NCBI RefSeq assembly: GCF_001570785.1
Contig: NZ_BCSI01000004.1
Coordinates: 124,001 to 188,000, forward strand
Direction of reading: 5' to 3'
Source: Dermabacter hominis NBRC 106157
GTDB lineage: Bacteria > Actinomycetota > Actinomycetes > Actinomycetales > Dermabacteraceae
Length of the DNA stretch: 64,000 bases
Part shown: positions 24,230 to 33,213 of the stretch, piece after piece
How the letters are laid out: every line of letters begins with the position of its first letter
How positions within the stretch are numbered: the first letter of the stretch is position 1
The notes under the pieces: model-generated
Database searches by the model: none
Told to the model about the DNA's origin: nothing
Seen by the model: only the letters and a program-made list of their open reading frames with translations
Program-made: the position numbers and the translations under genes

Positions 24230-24661
24230 TCACGAGAGCGTGAAGAATGTGAAACGGTACTTGCCGATCTGGATCTCGTCGCCGTTACTCAAGTGAGCTT
24301 CCTCGGTCAGCTCGCGGTTCACATAGGTGCCGTTGAGAGACCCCATGTCGAGAATCAGGAAGCCTCCTTCGGTGCGCACGAACGTCGCATGCTTACGGGA
24401 CACAGTGACGTCGTCGAGGAAGATTTCCGATTCCGGGTTGCGGCCGGCCACGGTGCTTTCCGAGTCGAGCAGGAAGCGCGCCCCCATATTCGGGCCCTTG
24501 CGCACGATCAGGAGGGCCGTGCCTGCGGGCAGCGCCTCAACAGCCTGGCGATCCTGGGCAGAGAGACCGTGCTCGGCGTCTTCGGTGAACTCCACCTTGC
24601 CGTCGATGGGGGAAATTTTGGTGGTCTGCTCGGGGGTGGAGTCAAACACGTGTTCATTCAT
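24230..24661 (-). CDS. garA: FHA-domain protein GarA/OdhI
   Basis: 143-residue forkhead-associated protein that in actinobacteria binds and inhibits 2-oxoglutarate dehydrogenase and controls glutamate metabolism, switched by Ser/Thr kinases PknB/PknG. The FHA domain (residues about 50-135) has TVAGRNPESEIFLDDVTVSR, KHATF and GSLNGTYVNRE, the phosphothreonine-binding loops. The N-terminal kinase target is present in altered form, PEQTTKISP, where family members read ETTS. Upstream lies the tRNA gene on the other strand; downstream on the same strand is the MerR gene. Confidence 0.92.
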   Translation of the reverse strand: MNEHVFDSTPEQTTKISPIDGKVEFTEDAEHGLSAQDRQAVEALPAGTALLIVRKGPNMGARFLLDSESTVAGRNPESEIFLDDVTVSRKHATFVRTEGGFLILDMGSLNGTYVNRELTEEAHLSNGDEIQIGKYRFTFFTLS

Positions 24662-24861
24662 GGTGCAGACCTTCTTTCTTCACACACCCCATCCAGCGAA
24701 CCGGCATGAGAGTCCAATACTTCCGTTCCCATTTTGCCACCGCGTTTTGTACAACTGTTCGTTTTTGGTCGAACGCTGCGAATCTTTTAGCTGTTCTTGA
24801 CCAAGCTGCAAGCGTGGCACGCCTCACCCTTGCGAATTCGCGAATCGGCAAATACCTCGGC

Positions 24862-24867
24862 TATAGT
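24862..24867 (+). promoter_or_regulatory. -10 box of tRNA-Pro
   Basis: TATAGT lies 17 nt before the mature tRNA, placing the transcription start a few bases upstream of its 5' end. No good -35 stands at 17 nt spacing. Confidence 0.55.
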
Positions 24868-24884
24868 GGACAAGTCGAAAACCG

Positions 24885-24958
24885 CGGGCTGTGGCGCAGT
24901 TTGGTAGCGCACACGACTGGGGGTCGTGGGGTCGCAGGTTCAAATCCTGTCAGCCCGA
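24885..24958 (+). tRNA. tRNA-Pro (anticodon GGG)
   Basis: A full cloverleaf can be drawn: acceptor CGGGCTG/CAGCCCG with discriminator A, D stem GCGC/GCGC, anticodon stem CACGA/TCGTG with loop CTGGGGG (anticodon GGG), and T arm GCAGG-TTCAAAT-CCTGT. It reads CCC and CCU codons. CCA is not encoded. A strong terminator follows at once. Confidence 0.97.
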
Positions 24959-24967
24959 CGCGGATCA

Positions 24968-24998
24968 ATGGGCGAGGCACTCCGGGTGCCTCGCCCAT
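24968..24998 (+). terminator. Rho-independent terminator after tRNA-Pro
   Basis: A 13-bp perfect stem (ATGGGCGAGGCAC with GTGCCTCGCCCAT, 5-nt loop) is followed by TTCTTTG. It separates the tRNA transcript from the following protein gene. Confidence 0.92.
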
Positions 24999-25068
24999 TT
25001 CTTTGTATTTCGCCCGATGTCTCTGACTTATAGTCGAGAGCAAAATGAGGCTTATGGAGGTTGGTGCA

Positions 25069-27462
25069 ATGTCCACATTTTTCGGTCATGTGACTCACGA
25101 AGGGGACATCAAAGCGTGGCCAAAGGTCGCCGAAAGCGGCAGGTGTGCACTCGAGGGGTACGTATTGCCGTCAGGGGCACGCTGCGCTCTCACGGGCTCC
25201 GAGGGGGCCGACGCCGCCTCGCGCCTCATCGAAGAGAAGGGTGTAAGCAGCCTTGCCGCGCTCAACGGCGAGTTTGCTGTCGCTTTCATGGACGCCGACT
25301 CCTCGCTCGTCCTCGCTCGAGACGTTTTCGGATCGCGGCCTCTTTATTACGCGCACACGTCAACGGGATTCGCGTTTGCGTCCACGATCGCCGACCTCCT
25401 TCGACACACGGATATCCCACGCGAGCCCAACACCGACGTGCTGCGCCGGTACCTTCTCGGCGATACTCAGCGCGGGAGTGAAACATTCTTCTCCGGCATC
25501 GCTCGCGTATTGCCGGGAGAGTCGGTGAAATTCACACGCGAGGGGCTCGTGCGCGCTCCCCTCATCGACGCTCATCATGACGTCTTCGCGGCTCCGTCGA
25601 ACCCGCGCCGCGCCGACCACTCATGCATCGAAGAGTTCCGGACGCGGCTCACAGATGCGGTCACGCGACGCGTAACCGGCGAGGGGGCAGCCCTCGTGAA
25701 TGAGCTCGATCCGGTTGCCTCACAAGCCCTCGAGCATGCCGTGCGCACAGCGGATTCGCCGCTTGCGGTCCTGCGCTGTGCCCCTAGCGCGGGTGGCCCA
25801 TCCGGCGACGCCCGCGAGAACCAGGGCGTCGTCACGGGCACGCCGCAAAGCTTGAAGAAGGATCTCCCGCTTGTGCTTCGCACGTATGAAGAACCTCCGG
25901 CCTCGCTCGAGTCCTACTTTGCGTGGCTTCACCTTCGCGCGTGCATTCAGGGTGAACAGCAGCTCGCTCTCGATACCTATGGTGCTTCGGCGCTCCACAG
26001 GGCTTCCGGCACTCGATCCTCACTTCTGTCCCGCGTTATGGGTGCTGCGCGAGGGAGCGCACCTGATCGATGCGAATCCCTCCTTGGCCCCTCGCTGCGA
26101 AGCAGCGAAAGGGAAAAGACGATTAGCTTCGAACCCTCCCCCGAATACGAGGGCCCTCTCGCTCCTCTGGCGGCCTCGGGCTCTCACGAAGCGGAACAGC
26201 GCGCAAAAGCCGCGCACGCGCTTGGCAGTCACGTCATGGTGAGCTCCCCGTTCACCGATCTCGACCTTCTCCGTTTCTATGCGTCGCTTGAGGAGACCGC
26301 CTTCGGCGGCGCACGGACTCGTTCCCTCATCGAGGCGGCCTACGGCCAGGCACGCGAAAAAGCGCCGGTGCTTTCCACGCAGGAGCGCGAAACAGCCTGG
26401 TTTAAGCGCATTAAGGGCACGTACTTTTCGTTGTTCTCGTCGAAGACCTTTGGCACCCGCGGGTGGTTTGATCAGGCCGAGGTCCTCAAGGCTTTCGATG
26501 CTCACATCAATGGCCGTTCGAGCGTCAGCGCCGCCCAGCTGTGGCGCTTCGCGTGTGCGGAACTGTGGGCGCGCGTCTTCTTCGACGCGGACGACCTCGA
26601 GGCTCTCGACGCGCAAGAGGATTCCGCCCTGTTGGCCGACGATAACGGTCAGTCGCTACCGCCCGATCCCCACACCCCGCTCACCGCTAACGCGGGCAAG
26701 CAGCTTGATCTTGAGCTGGACGACGGCACACTAGCGCGCCGCTACCCGATTCAGACGGCGAAGTTCTCCAAGGATTCGCGCATGGACGAGGAAATTGCGG
26801 GCTACGTCAAGCAGTTCTTCAAGGACCTTGACGAGCGGGGCACGAGCGAGGATCGTCACGCAACCGAGAACCGCCGCTGGAACTTTACGGTGTCGGAGAA
26901 AATCATCGCGATTATGCAGGGCCGTTCGTGGTTCGTGTGGGAAATCAAGCCGTCTTTCGCCGCCAAGCAGCTGTCGCGGTTCGTGACGCGCACCCCCGCG
27001 GGGATCGGCCTCGGTGACCCGGTCACGATGCAGCTCGCGATCAATGAGGCTGGGCTTGCCCGCATCACGTATGCCGCGGCCCTCGGTGCCCTCGGGAAGG
27101 TGCGGGGCAAACGCGGCGTTTTTTATGAGCACGCGGGCGCCAATGTCCGTGCGATCGACGGTCCGACTGAATACTCGGTGTACCCGTCGAATGTCTCGGC
27201 AAAACTTCCGCCAAAGGATCCGGATCTCGTTGCAGCTCACCTCGTGGATGTTATTCGCGAGGTCGTCCCTGCGCGTTTCGTCGAGACTTTCGACGGCGTC
27301 GTCGTGATGGATGCAAACGATATCGGGCGCAACGTTCTTGGCCTTTCGGCTTCACGCGAGCAGGAGCACTACGAGGCGCAGTTCGCGGATAACCCACTTG
27401 GGCAGGGGTCGCAGCAGACCCCCATGGCCGTGGTGTTCGAGCGCCCCGCGCACGAGCGCTAA
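25069..27462 (+). CDS. Fusion: asparagine-synthetase-like pseudoenzyme + CofE-like gamma-glutamyl ligase domain
   Basis: 797-residue two-part protein. Residues about 1-170 resemble the class II glutaminase domain (LNGEFAVAFMDADSSLVLAR, DVFGSRPLYYAHTSTGFAFA, FFSGIARVLPGESVKFT), but residue 2 is Ser, not the catalytic Cys. Residues about 185-510 resemble the AsnB synthetase domain (SSPFTDLDLLRFYASLEE; FGTRGWFDQAEVLKAFD), but the PP-loop SGGxDS is replaced by NELDPVAS (211-218) and SGEGADExFGGY by DTYGASALH (302-310). Residues about 555-765 match CofE-like F420-0:glutamate ligase-like proteins: PIQTAKFSKDSRMDEE, FVTRTPAGIGLGDPVTMQLA, HAGANVRAIDGPTEYSV, YPSNVSAKLPPKDPDLVA. So the active part is probably an amide ligase of unknown acceptor. 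ATG 25069 has GGAGG 8 nt upstream; the frame also opens at 25045. No other F420 gene is seen nearby. Confidence 0.82.
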   Translation: MSTFFGHVTHEGDIKAWPKVAESGRCALEGYVLPSGARCALTGSEGADAASRLIEEKGVSSLAALNGEFAVAFMDADSSLVLARDVFGSRPLYYAHTSTGFAFASTIADLLRHTDIPREPNTDVLRRYLLGDTQRGSETFFSGIARVLPGESVKFTREGLVRAPLIDAHHDVFAAPSNPRRADHSCIEEFRTRLTDAVTRRVTGEGAALVNELDPVASQALEHAVRTADSPLAVLRCAPSAGGPSGDARENQGVVTGTPQSLKKDLPLVLRTYEEPPASLESYFAWLHLRACIQGEQQLALDTYGASALHRASGTRSSLLSRVMGAARGSAPDRCESLLGPSLRSSEREKTISFEPSPEYEGPLAPLAASGSHEAEQRAKAAHALGSHVMVSSPFTDLDLLRFYASLEETAFGGARTRSLIEAAYGQAREKAPVLSTQERETAWFKRIKGTYFSLFSSKTFGTRGWFDQAEVLKAFDAHINGRSSVSAAQLWRFACAELWARVFFDADDLEALDAQEDSALLADDNGQSLPPDPHTPLTANAGKQLDLELDDGTLARRYPIQTAKFSKDSRMDEEIAGYVKQFFKDLDERGTSEDRHATENRRWNFTVSEKIIAIMQGRSWFVWEIKPSFAAKQLSRFVTRTPAGIGLGDPVTMQLAINEAGLARITYAAALGALGKVRGKRGVFYEHAGANVRAIDGPTEYSVYPSNVSAKLPPKDPDLVAAHLVDVIREVVPARFVETFDGVVVMDANDIGRNVLGLSASREQEHYEAQFADNPLGQGSQQTPMAVVFERPAHER

Positions 27463-27468
27463 AGGCTT

Positions 27469-27954
27469 TTACCGTTTGAAGTACGCCGCGCGGTCACCGC
27501 TGAAGAGCTGGTCGATCGCGCGGCGTAGGCCTGCCCGAAAGCGACGGTTGAGCTCGGGCATGTCGTCGATCGGAAACCACGCGGCTTGGAGATTCTCACC
27601 ATCGGCCGGGTGTGGTTCTCCCCTGACGTGGGTGGCCACAAAGGCGAGATCGAGGTAGCTCGCGAGGTCGCCGTTGGCATGCGTGACGGGCCCGACGGCC
27701 CCCACATTCGAGAGAAACTCGATCGTGCACGCGCATCCCGTTTCTTCCAGGACTTCGCGCACCCCTGCACGGGCGGGCTCCTCCCCCGGGTCGATAATGC
27801 CCGTAATTGGCGTCCACTGGTGGTTGTCGGCGCGCTGAACGAGGAGACAGTGGGTTCTGTCGTCGTCAAAGACGAAGACCGTCACACCGGACAGCCACAG
27901 GTGGTCGTGGCCGATCTTCTCGCGGAGCTTGAGAACAAAGTCGGGCGTGGGCAT
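27469..27954 (-). CDS. NUDIX hydrolase
   Basis: 161-residue MutT-like pyrophosphohydrolase. The Nudix box is complete: GIIDPGEEPARAGVREVLEE followed by TGC, giving GX5EX7REUXEEXGU with its metal-binding glutamates. The substrate (a nucleoside diphosphate derivative) cannot be told. The ATG at 27954 follows AAGGAGG that overlaps the stop of the cmk-der gene, so it is the last gene of that operon; longer frames upstream are shadows of cmk-der. It converges on the fusion gene with only 6 nt between the stops and no terminator. Confidence 0.9.
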   Translation of the reverse strand: MPTPDFVLKLREKIGHDHLWLSGVTVFVFDDDRTHCLLVQRADNHQWTPITGIIDPGEEPARAGVREVLEETGCACTIEFLSNVGAVGPVTHANGDLASYLDLAFVATHVRGEPHPADGENLQAAWFPIDDMPELNRRFRAGLRRAIDQLFSGDRAAYFKR

Positions 27955-27965
27955 CGCGCCCCTCC

Positions 27966-30152
27966 TTACCTGTTCTTTCTCTTTTCGCGAACGCGAACGC
28001 TGATCTCCACGGGAGAACCGTCGAACGAGAAATCCTCGCGCAGACGACGCTCGATAAAGCGGCGGTAGCCGTGTTCGAGGAAGCCGGACGCGAAAATCAC
28101 GAATCGGGGCGGACGCGTACGGGCCTGCGTCGCAAAGAGAATGCGCGGTTGCTTGCCGCCTCTCAATGGGTGCGGGTGCGCCGCAACTAGCGTTCCGAGG
28201 AAGGCATTTAGGCGCGAGGTCGGGATGCGCGTGTCCCACGATTCGAGCGCGAGATCGAGCGCGGGGACGAGCTTGTCCGTGTGTCGCCCGGTGAGAGCGG
28301 AGATGTTCACACGGGGAGCCCATCGAACGTGGGAGAGGTCCTTCTCGATCTCCCATTCGAGCTGGGCCCGCCGCTCTTCATCGATCAAGTCCCACTTATT
28401 GAACGCGAGCACGAGTGCGCGGCCGGATTCGAGGACCATGTCGATGATCTTGAGGTCCTGGGTCGAAATCGGTTCTGATGCTTCCAGGAGAACGACGGCG
28501 ACCTCGGCGCGATCGAGCGCGGCCTGGGTGCGGATCGATGCGAAGAAGTCGGCCCCCTCACTTTGGCGCACGCGGCGACGGATGCCTGCCGTGTCGACGA
28601 AGGTCCACTCGCGTCCGTCGAGTTCGATGACTTCGTCGACCGGGTCTCGTGTCGTGCCGGCGGTCGGGTCGACGACGACGCGGTTCTCGCGCGCAAGCTT
28701 GTTCAGTAGGGAGCTCTTGCCGACGTTGGGGCGACCGATGAGAGCCACGCGGCGCGGGCCACTTGGCTTGGCACGCGTTTGCCCCTCTGCCGGAAGGATG
28801 TCGAGGATACGGTCGAGCACATCTCCTGAGCCGCGTCCGTGGAGGGCCGAAACGGGGTGCGGTTCGCCGAGCCCCAGATTCCAGAGAGCGGCGGCCTCGA
28901 GTTCACCTCGCTGGTCGTCGACCTTGTTAGCGACGAGGAGCACGGGCTTCTTGGAGCGTCGGAGAACACGCACGAGCTGCTCGTCGGTGTGAGTGATGCC
29001 CACGTTCGCATCAACGACGAACATCACGGCATCGGCAAGGCCAATGGCGAGTTCAGCCTGTTCGGCGACCCGGTAGGCGATGCCTTCAACCTTGTCTTCC
29101 CAACCACCCGTGTCGACGAGCATAAAGTCACGGCCAGCCCAGTTCGCTTCGTAGAACACGCGGTCACGGGTCACCCCGGGGGTATCTTCGACGACCGCTT
29201 CGCGGTGCCCGAGGATGCGATTGACGAGGGTAGATTTTCCGACGTTTGGCCGGCCAACCACGGCGAGGACCGGGAGCATTCGTTCATCTTCGGCGCTCGC
29301 AACGGGGGCGTACTCCTCCGTCAGGAGGCTGCGATCCTCCTCGTCGAGGCCGTAGTCTTCGAGGCCGGCGCGCAGTGATGCCGTGCGAGCCTCGTCGTCG
29401 AGGTTGCTGTCGTCGAAAGCCGCGGGGTTTTCCCCCGAAAGAGATTCGTCGTTCTCGGGCTCATCATCGATGAGTTCGATTCCGGGAACGAGCTCGAGCA
29501 CGGTGTTGATGACCTCGTCGATGTCGAGATCGGTCGTGTCGATAAGGTGCACGCCTTCGGCTGCTTCCGTAAATTCGGAAACCGTCGAATCATCAGCATC
29601 GCGGCGAAGAACCTGGTCGCGCATACGCTCGCGCACGGCTTCAGTTTCCTCAAGACCGAGCTGGCCCGCCCTGCGCCTCAATCGAGCTTCCGGGCTTGCC
29701 GTCAGCAGCACGCGTACGTCGGCATCGGGGGCGACGACCGTTGTGATGTCGCGGCCTTCGGCGACGCAAAACCCGAGTTCGTTAGCGGTGGTAAACAGGA
29801 CGGCGCGCTGGCGTTCCTGAAGGATGGCCCGGACGTCCGTGTTGGTTGCCACTCGACTCACGCACGTCGAGATTTCCTCGGAGCGGATCTGGTCTGAAAT
29901 CTCCGTACCGCCAACGAGAATCGCCGGATCATCGGGATTGGTGGACACCACGAGGTCGAACTCAGCGACGTGGGCCGTCACAGCTTCGCGATCGTCGAGG
30001 TCGACACCGCTGTTAAGGCACGACCACGCTGCCGCGCGATACATGGCCCCCGTATCGAGGTAGCCCCCCTGAAGTGCTCGCGCTACCTCTTTCGACACCG
30101 TCGACTTCCCCGAGCCTGCGGGGCCATCGATCGCGATGGTGACGCCGTTCAT
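27966..30152 (-). CDS. cmk-der: Bifunctional cytidylate kinase / GTPase Der
   Basis: 728-residue fusion. Residues 1-225 are cytidylate kinase ([28 protein letters not shown]), which phosphorylates CMP and dCMP. An acidic linker (about 226-285) leads to Der, a double GTPase for 50S ribosome assembly: G1 motifs [12 protein letters not shown] and [13 protein letters not shown]3 DTGGWE and DTAGIRRR, G4 NKVD and NKWD, then a KH-like domain with CofK tail RVREKRKNR. Fused Cmk-Der is known in several actinobacteria; elsewhere they are adjacent genes. The ATG at 30152 has GGGGAGGAAAG before it. Confidence 0.95.
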   Translation of the reverse strand: MNGVTIAIDGPAGSGKSTVSKEVARALQGGYLDTGAMYRAAAWSCLNSGVDLDDREAVTAHVAEFDLVVSTNPDDPAILVGGTEISDQIRSEEISTCVSRVATNTDVRAILQERQRAVLFTTANELGFCVAEGRDITTVVAPDADVRVLLTASPEARLRRRAGQLGLEETEAVRERMRDQVLRRDADDSTVSEFTEAAEGVHLIDTTDLDIDEVINTVLELVPGIELIDDEPENDESLSGENPAAFDDSNLDDEARTASLRAGLEDYGLDEEDRSLLTEEYAPVASAEDERMLPVLAVVGRPNVGKSTLVNRILGHREAVVEDTPGVTRDRVFYEANWAGRDFMLVDTGGWEDKVEGIAYRVAEQAELAIGLADAVMFVVDANVGITHTDEQLVRVLRRSKKPVLLVANKVDDQRGELEAAALWNLGLGEPHPVSALHGRGSGDVLDRILDILPAEGQTRAKPSGPRRVALIGRPNVGKSSLLNKLARENRVVVDPTAGTTRDPVDEVIELDGREWTFVDTAGIRRRVRQSEGADFFASIRTQAALDRAEVAVVLLEASEPISTQDLKIIDMVLESGRALVLAFNKWDLIDEERRAQLEWEIEKDLSHVRWAPRVNISALTGRHTDKLVPALDLALESWDTRIPTSRLNAFLGTLVAAHPHPLRGGKQPRILFATQARTRPPRFVIFASGFLEHGYRRFIERRLREDFSFDGSPVEISVRVREKRKNR

Positions 30153-30223
30153 GTCTTTCCTCCCCTGTCGCTGGTCAAATTCCAAGTTTAGTCGTCGGAC
30201 GCGCCCACACGCGCGCCGGCAGA

Positions 30224-31357
30224 TCACTCTGTGCCCGCGCGTGCCCAACCTCTCTTTTCAAGCATCGCGGTGAGGCGAGGTTCGTCGGCCCGCGTGACAC
30301 TCACGTGCGCAAGCCCCATTCTTTGCCCAAGAGAGTGTTCGAGGCGCAGATCTTCGAGGTTGATGTTCTCCTCCCCCATGTGCGTGAGGAGACGCGCAAG
30401 CTCGCCCGGCTCGTCAGGAACGAGCACCGTGACCCGGCAAAAGCTCTCCGCTCCCCCACCGTGCTTGCCCGGGATCCTGGCGACGCCGTCGTTGCCCGCA
30501 GCGATCGCCCGGGCGATACAAGCGCGCGAGCCCGGTTGCGGTTCCATGTCGCCGAGCATCTCGAAGGCCCGTGTAAGCCCATCGAGATCCTCGCCTAGAG
30601 CCTTGAGGATTGGTGCGATGCGCCCCGCGTTGGCTGAGAGGATCTCGACCCACAGCCTCGGATCGCTCGCGGCGATGCGCGTCGTATCCCGCAGGCCCTG
30701 TCCCGACAGCCCTAGAGCTGCTTCACTCGCCGCGGTCAGTCGACTTGCGAGCACGCTCGAGACGATCTGCGGAACGTGCGAAACATAGGCGACGGCCTCA
30801 TCGTGCACATCGGGTTCGATCTCCACGACCGTCGCTCCGAGTTCGACGCCGAGCAGCCGTGCGAGGGCGAAACTTCGAGGGCTGGTCGCAGGCGTCGGAA
30901 CCACCACGAAGGCCCTGCCCCTGAACAGGTCTCCCCTCGCGGCGACCACCCCTGCCACTTCCCGGCCGGCCATCGGGTGCGTACCCACGTAGCGAGAGGC
31001 GTCAAGCCCTCTCGCCGCCGCCCCGTCGAGCACCCCCTGCGCAATGGGCTGCTTCACGCTCGCAACATCGAGCACGCATGCCCCGGGAAACTCCTCGAGA
31101 GCGTCGAGTGCCACCGATGCGCACACATCGGGTGGTGTCGCGACAATGACCATTTGCGGCTCGTCGCCCTCGCGGACCTCGCGCCCCACCCCGAGTTCGC
31201 ACGCGAGCCTGGTCGTTCCCGGGGACGAATCGCGAACGAGAACGTCGAGACCGGCGTGGCCGAGAGCCATGCCGATCGATCCGCCAATCAATCCCGCACC
31301 TATGACGAGAACGGGGCCCTCGAGCGCTACAGCTTCGCGACTGGCGCCAATGCTCAC
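30224..31357 (-). CDS. tyrA: Prephenate dehydrogenase
   Basis: 377-residue enzyme that converts prephenate to 4-hydroxyphenylpyruvate using NAD(P), for tyrosine. The Rossmann motif [20 protein letters not shown] is near residue 15, prephenate-binding motifs include [11 protein letters not shown], and a C-terminal ACT-like domain ([20 protein letters not shown], residues about 305-370) suggests feedback regulation by an amino acid. It overlaps the rluB gene by 4 nt on its 5' side and belongs to the parA-rluB-tyrA-cmk/der run. Confidence 0.93.
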   Translation of the reverse strand: MSIGASREAVALEGPVLVIGAGLIGGSIGMALGHAGLDVLVRDSSPGTTRLACELGVGREVREGDEPQMVIVATPPDVCASVALDALEEFPGACVLDVASVKQPIAQGVLDGAAARGLDASRYVGTHPMAGREVAGVVAARGDLFRGRAFVVVPTPATSPRSFALARLLGVELGATVVEIEPDVHDEAVAYVSHVPQIVSSVLASRLTAASEAALGLSGQGLRDTTRIAASDPRLWVEILSANAGRIAPILKALGEDLDGLTRAFEMLGDMEPQPGSRACIARAIAAGNDGVARIPGKHGGGAESFCRVTVLVPDEPGELARLLTHMGEENINLEDLRLEHSLGQRMGLAHVSVTRADEPRLTAMLEKRGWARAGTE

Positions 31358-32232
31358 AGGCCGACCTCCGCCATCAGGGTGCCGAGTTCTTTTCGGGTCA
31401 GTTCACGCGTAGCACCCGGTTCAAGATCGGCGAGAACGACGGGCCCGATTCGCGTGCGCACGAGACTCGTAAGTTCATACCCGAGCGCAGCGAACATGCG
31501 GCGAACGATCCTGTTTCGCCCCTCGTGAAGGGTGACTTCGACTATTGCCTCTCGCCCATCGTGGGCAACGAGGCTTGCGCGGTCGGCCCGCGCCGGGCCA
31601 TCGTCAAGTTCGAGGCCGGCGCGCAGCTTCGCCAGAATCGACCGAGGGAAGGATCCCGGGCAGTCAAAACGACACACGTAGGTTTTTGACACCTCAAAGC
31701 TCGGGTGCGTGAGGCGGTGCGTCAGCTCCCCGTCGTTGCTCAAGAGGAGGAGCCCCTCGGTTTCATAGTCGAGCCTGCCGACGTGGTACAGGCGCACCGG
31801 GTAGCGCGCCGCAAACTCCTCGAGAGTTCGGCGCCCCTGTGGATCCTCCATCGCGCTCATCACCTTGCGCGGCTTATTGAGGGCAACCGTCAATTTCGCC
31901 TCGTCGAGCTGCACGCGACGCCCGTCGACGTGGATGACGGCAGTGCGCGGATCGACGCGGACTCCCTGCTCTTGCACGACCTCACCCCCAACAGAGACAC
32001 GCCCCTGCGCGATAAGCGCTTCGCACGCACGGCGCGAGCCAAAACCCGCGTTCGCGAGCACTTTCTGAAGGCGTACACCGTCATGGGGAACAGGCTCCGA
32101 CGGTGCCTGCGAGGAGTTATCCCGACGTGCTAGCGGCGCACCGGCGGAGTCGCGAAGCCGAACCTTTTTCGGCGCGGTGAAGTCGCTCTTGCGCCGTTTC
32201 GGCCTGCGCCCCGGCCGATTCGGGCCCGTCAA
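31354..32232 (-). CDS. rluB: 23S rRNA pseudouridine synthase RluB family
   Basis: 292-residue RsuA/RluB-type pseudouridine synthase. After a basic N-terminal tail comes an S4 RNA-binding domain (GVRLQKVLANAGFGSRRACE, residues about 50-105) and then the catalytic domain with VGRLDYETEGLLLLSNDGEL, whose aspartate is the active nucleophile. The frame begins at TTG 32232 in a TTGA overlap with the parA stop; a start further in is possible because the first 40 residues are low-complexity Arg/Lys. In related genomes scpA and scpB come between parA and this gene; here they are missing. Confidence 0.9.
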   Translation of the reverse strand: MTGPNRPGRRPKRRKSDFTAPKKVRLRDSAGAPLARRDNSSQAPSEPVPHDGVRLQKVLANAGFGSRRACEALIAQGRVSVGGEVVQEQGVRVDPRTAVIHVDGRRVQLDEAKLTVALNKPRKVMSAMEDPQGRRTLEEFAARYPVRLYHVGRLDYETEGLLLLSNDGELTHRLTHPSFEVSKTYVCRFDCPGSFPRSILAKLRAGLELDDGPARADRASLVAHDGREAIVEVTLHEGRNRIVRRMFAALGYELTSLVRTRIGPVVLADLEPGATRELTRKELGTLMAEVGL

Positions 32233-33098
32233 GCCGCTGCCCCGCGCGCGAGGAGTTCGCGCGCAAGCTGGCGGTAGGCGTCGGCACCCTTGTTGTTCGA
32301 GGCAAACGTCGTAATCGGTTCGGCCGCAACCGAAGCGTCCGGGAACTTCACGGTGCGGTTGATTGCCGTATGGAACACCTTGTCGGGGAAGGCCTCAACG
32401 ACTCGGGCCACAACCTCGCGCGCATGCAGCGTGCGCGGATCGAACATCGTGATGAGAATGCCATCCATTTCGAGGCGCGGGTTGATGCGGTCCTGAACTT
32501 TTTCAATCGTTTCAACGAGCAGTGCAACGCCACGCAGCGCAAAGTACTCGGCCCCGAGCGGGATGATGACGCCGTCGCTCGCCGCAAGCGCGTTGACGGT
32601 TAGAAGACCGAGCGACGGTTGGCAGTCGATGAGAATAATGTCGTAGTCACCGACGACGGGGCGAAGCACGCGGGCAAGAGCCATTTCGCGCGCGACCTCG
32701 TTGACAAGCTGGACCTCCGCTGCCGACAGATCGATGTTGGCCGGAAGAATCTCCATGTTTTCCGTCGTCGTCGGCTGGATCGCCTCGCGAATGTCGTGAT
32801 CGCGCTCCAGAAGCAAGTTGTAAACGGTGAGGTCGAGTTCGTAGCTGTTGATGCCCGTTCCGGCGCTGAGCGCGCCCTGGGGATCGAGGTCTACGAGAAG
32901 AACCTTGCGACCAAGCTCAGCAAGTGCGGCACCGAGATTAATGACCGAGGTCGTCTTCCCCACGCCGCCCTTTTGGTTCACCATCGAAATGATTCGCGCG
33001 GGTCCGTGAGAGTCGAGTGCCTTTGGCTCGGGAAAGTCCGGAAGCGGGCGCCCCGTGGGGCCGTAATTGAGGTTCAAATCAAGCTCGCTCTTTGTCAC
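32229..33098 (-). CDS. ParA/Soj-type ATPase of the xerD-scpAB-rluB locus
   Basis: 289-residue Walker-type ATPase with ISMVNQKGGVGKTTSVINLG, LLVDLDPQGALSAGTGIN and YDIILIDCQPSLGLL. It is the orthologue of the mycobacterial Rv1708 group, which sits with xerD, scpA and scpB rather than with parB. Role: presumably chromosome organisation, not shown. The start is GTG 33098 with an AGGGACAGG-like ribosome site. Distinct in sequence from the second ParA (22549-23358). Confidence 0.9.
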   Translation of the reverse strand: MTKSELDLNLNYGPTGRPLPDFPEPKALDSHGPARIISMVNQKGGVGKTTSVINLGAALAELGRKVLLVDLDPQGALSAGTGINSYELDLTVYNLLLERDHDIREAIQPTTTENMEILPANIDLSAAEVQLVNEVAREMALARVLRPVVGDYDIILIDCQPSLGLLTVNALAASDGVIIPLGAEYFALRGVALLVETIEKVQDRINPRLEMDGILITMFDPRTLHAREVVARVVEAFPDKVFHTAINRTVKFPDASVAAEPITTFASNNKGADAYRQLARELLARGAAA

Positions 33099-33213
33099 GT
33101 GTACCTGTCCCTAAGTCGTTGGTGTTCGCGGGCTTTCGCATGCACTCACTGCACGCGGCCCATGAAAATAAGTCTAACCGGCAGCCCTGGATACGAATTC
33201 CACCCACGCCCCG

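Noticed and set aside
24752-24775. GTTCG...CGAAC inverted repeat upstream of tRNA-Pro considered as an SOS box
   Set aside because: The half-sites are in the opposite order and 8 nt apart; the LexA site needs CGAAC-N4-GTTCG.
24885-27462. tRNA-Pro as attachment site of an integrated element bringing in the fusion gene
   Set aside because: No integrase, no direct repeat of the tRNA 3' end and no change of base composition was seen; housekeeping genes continue right after.
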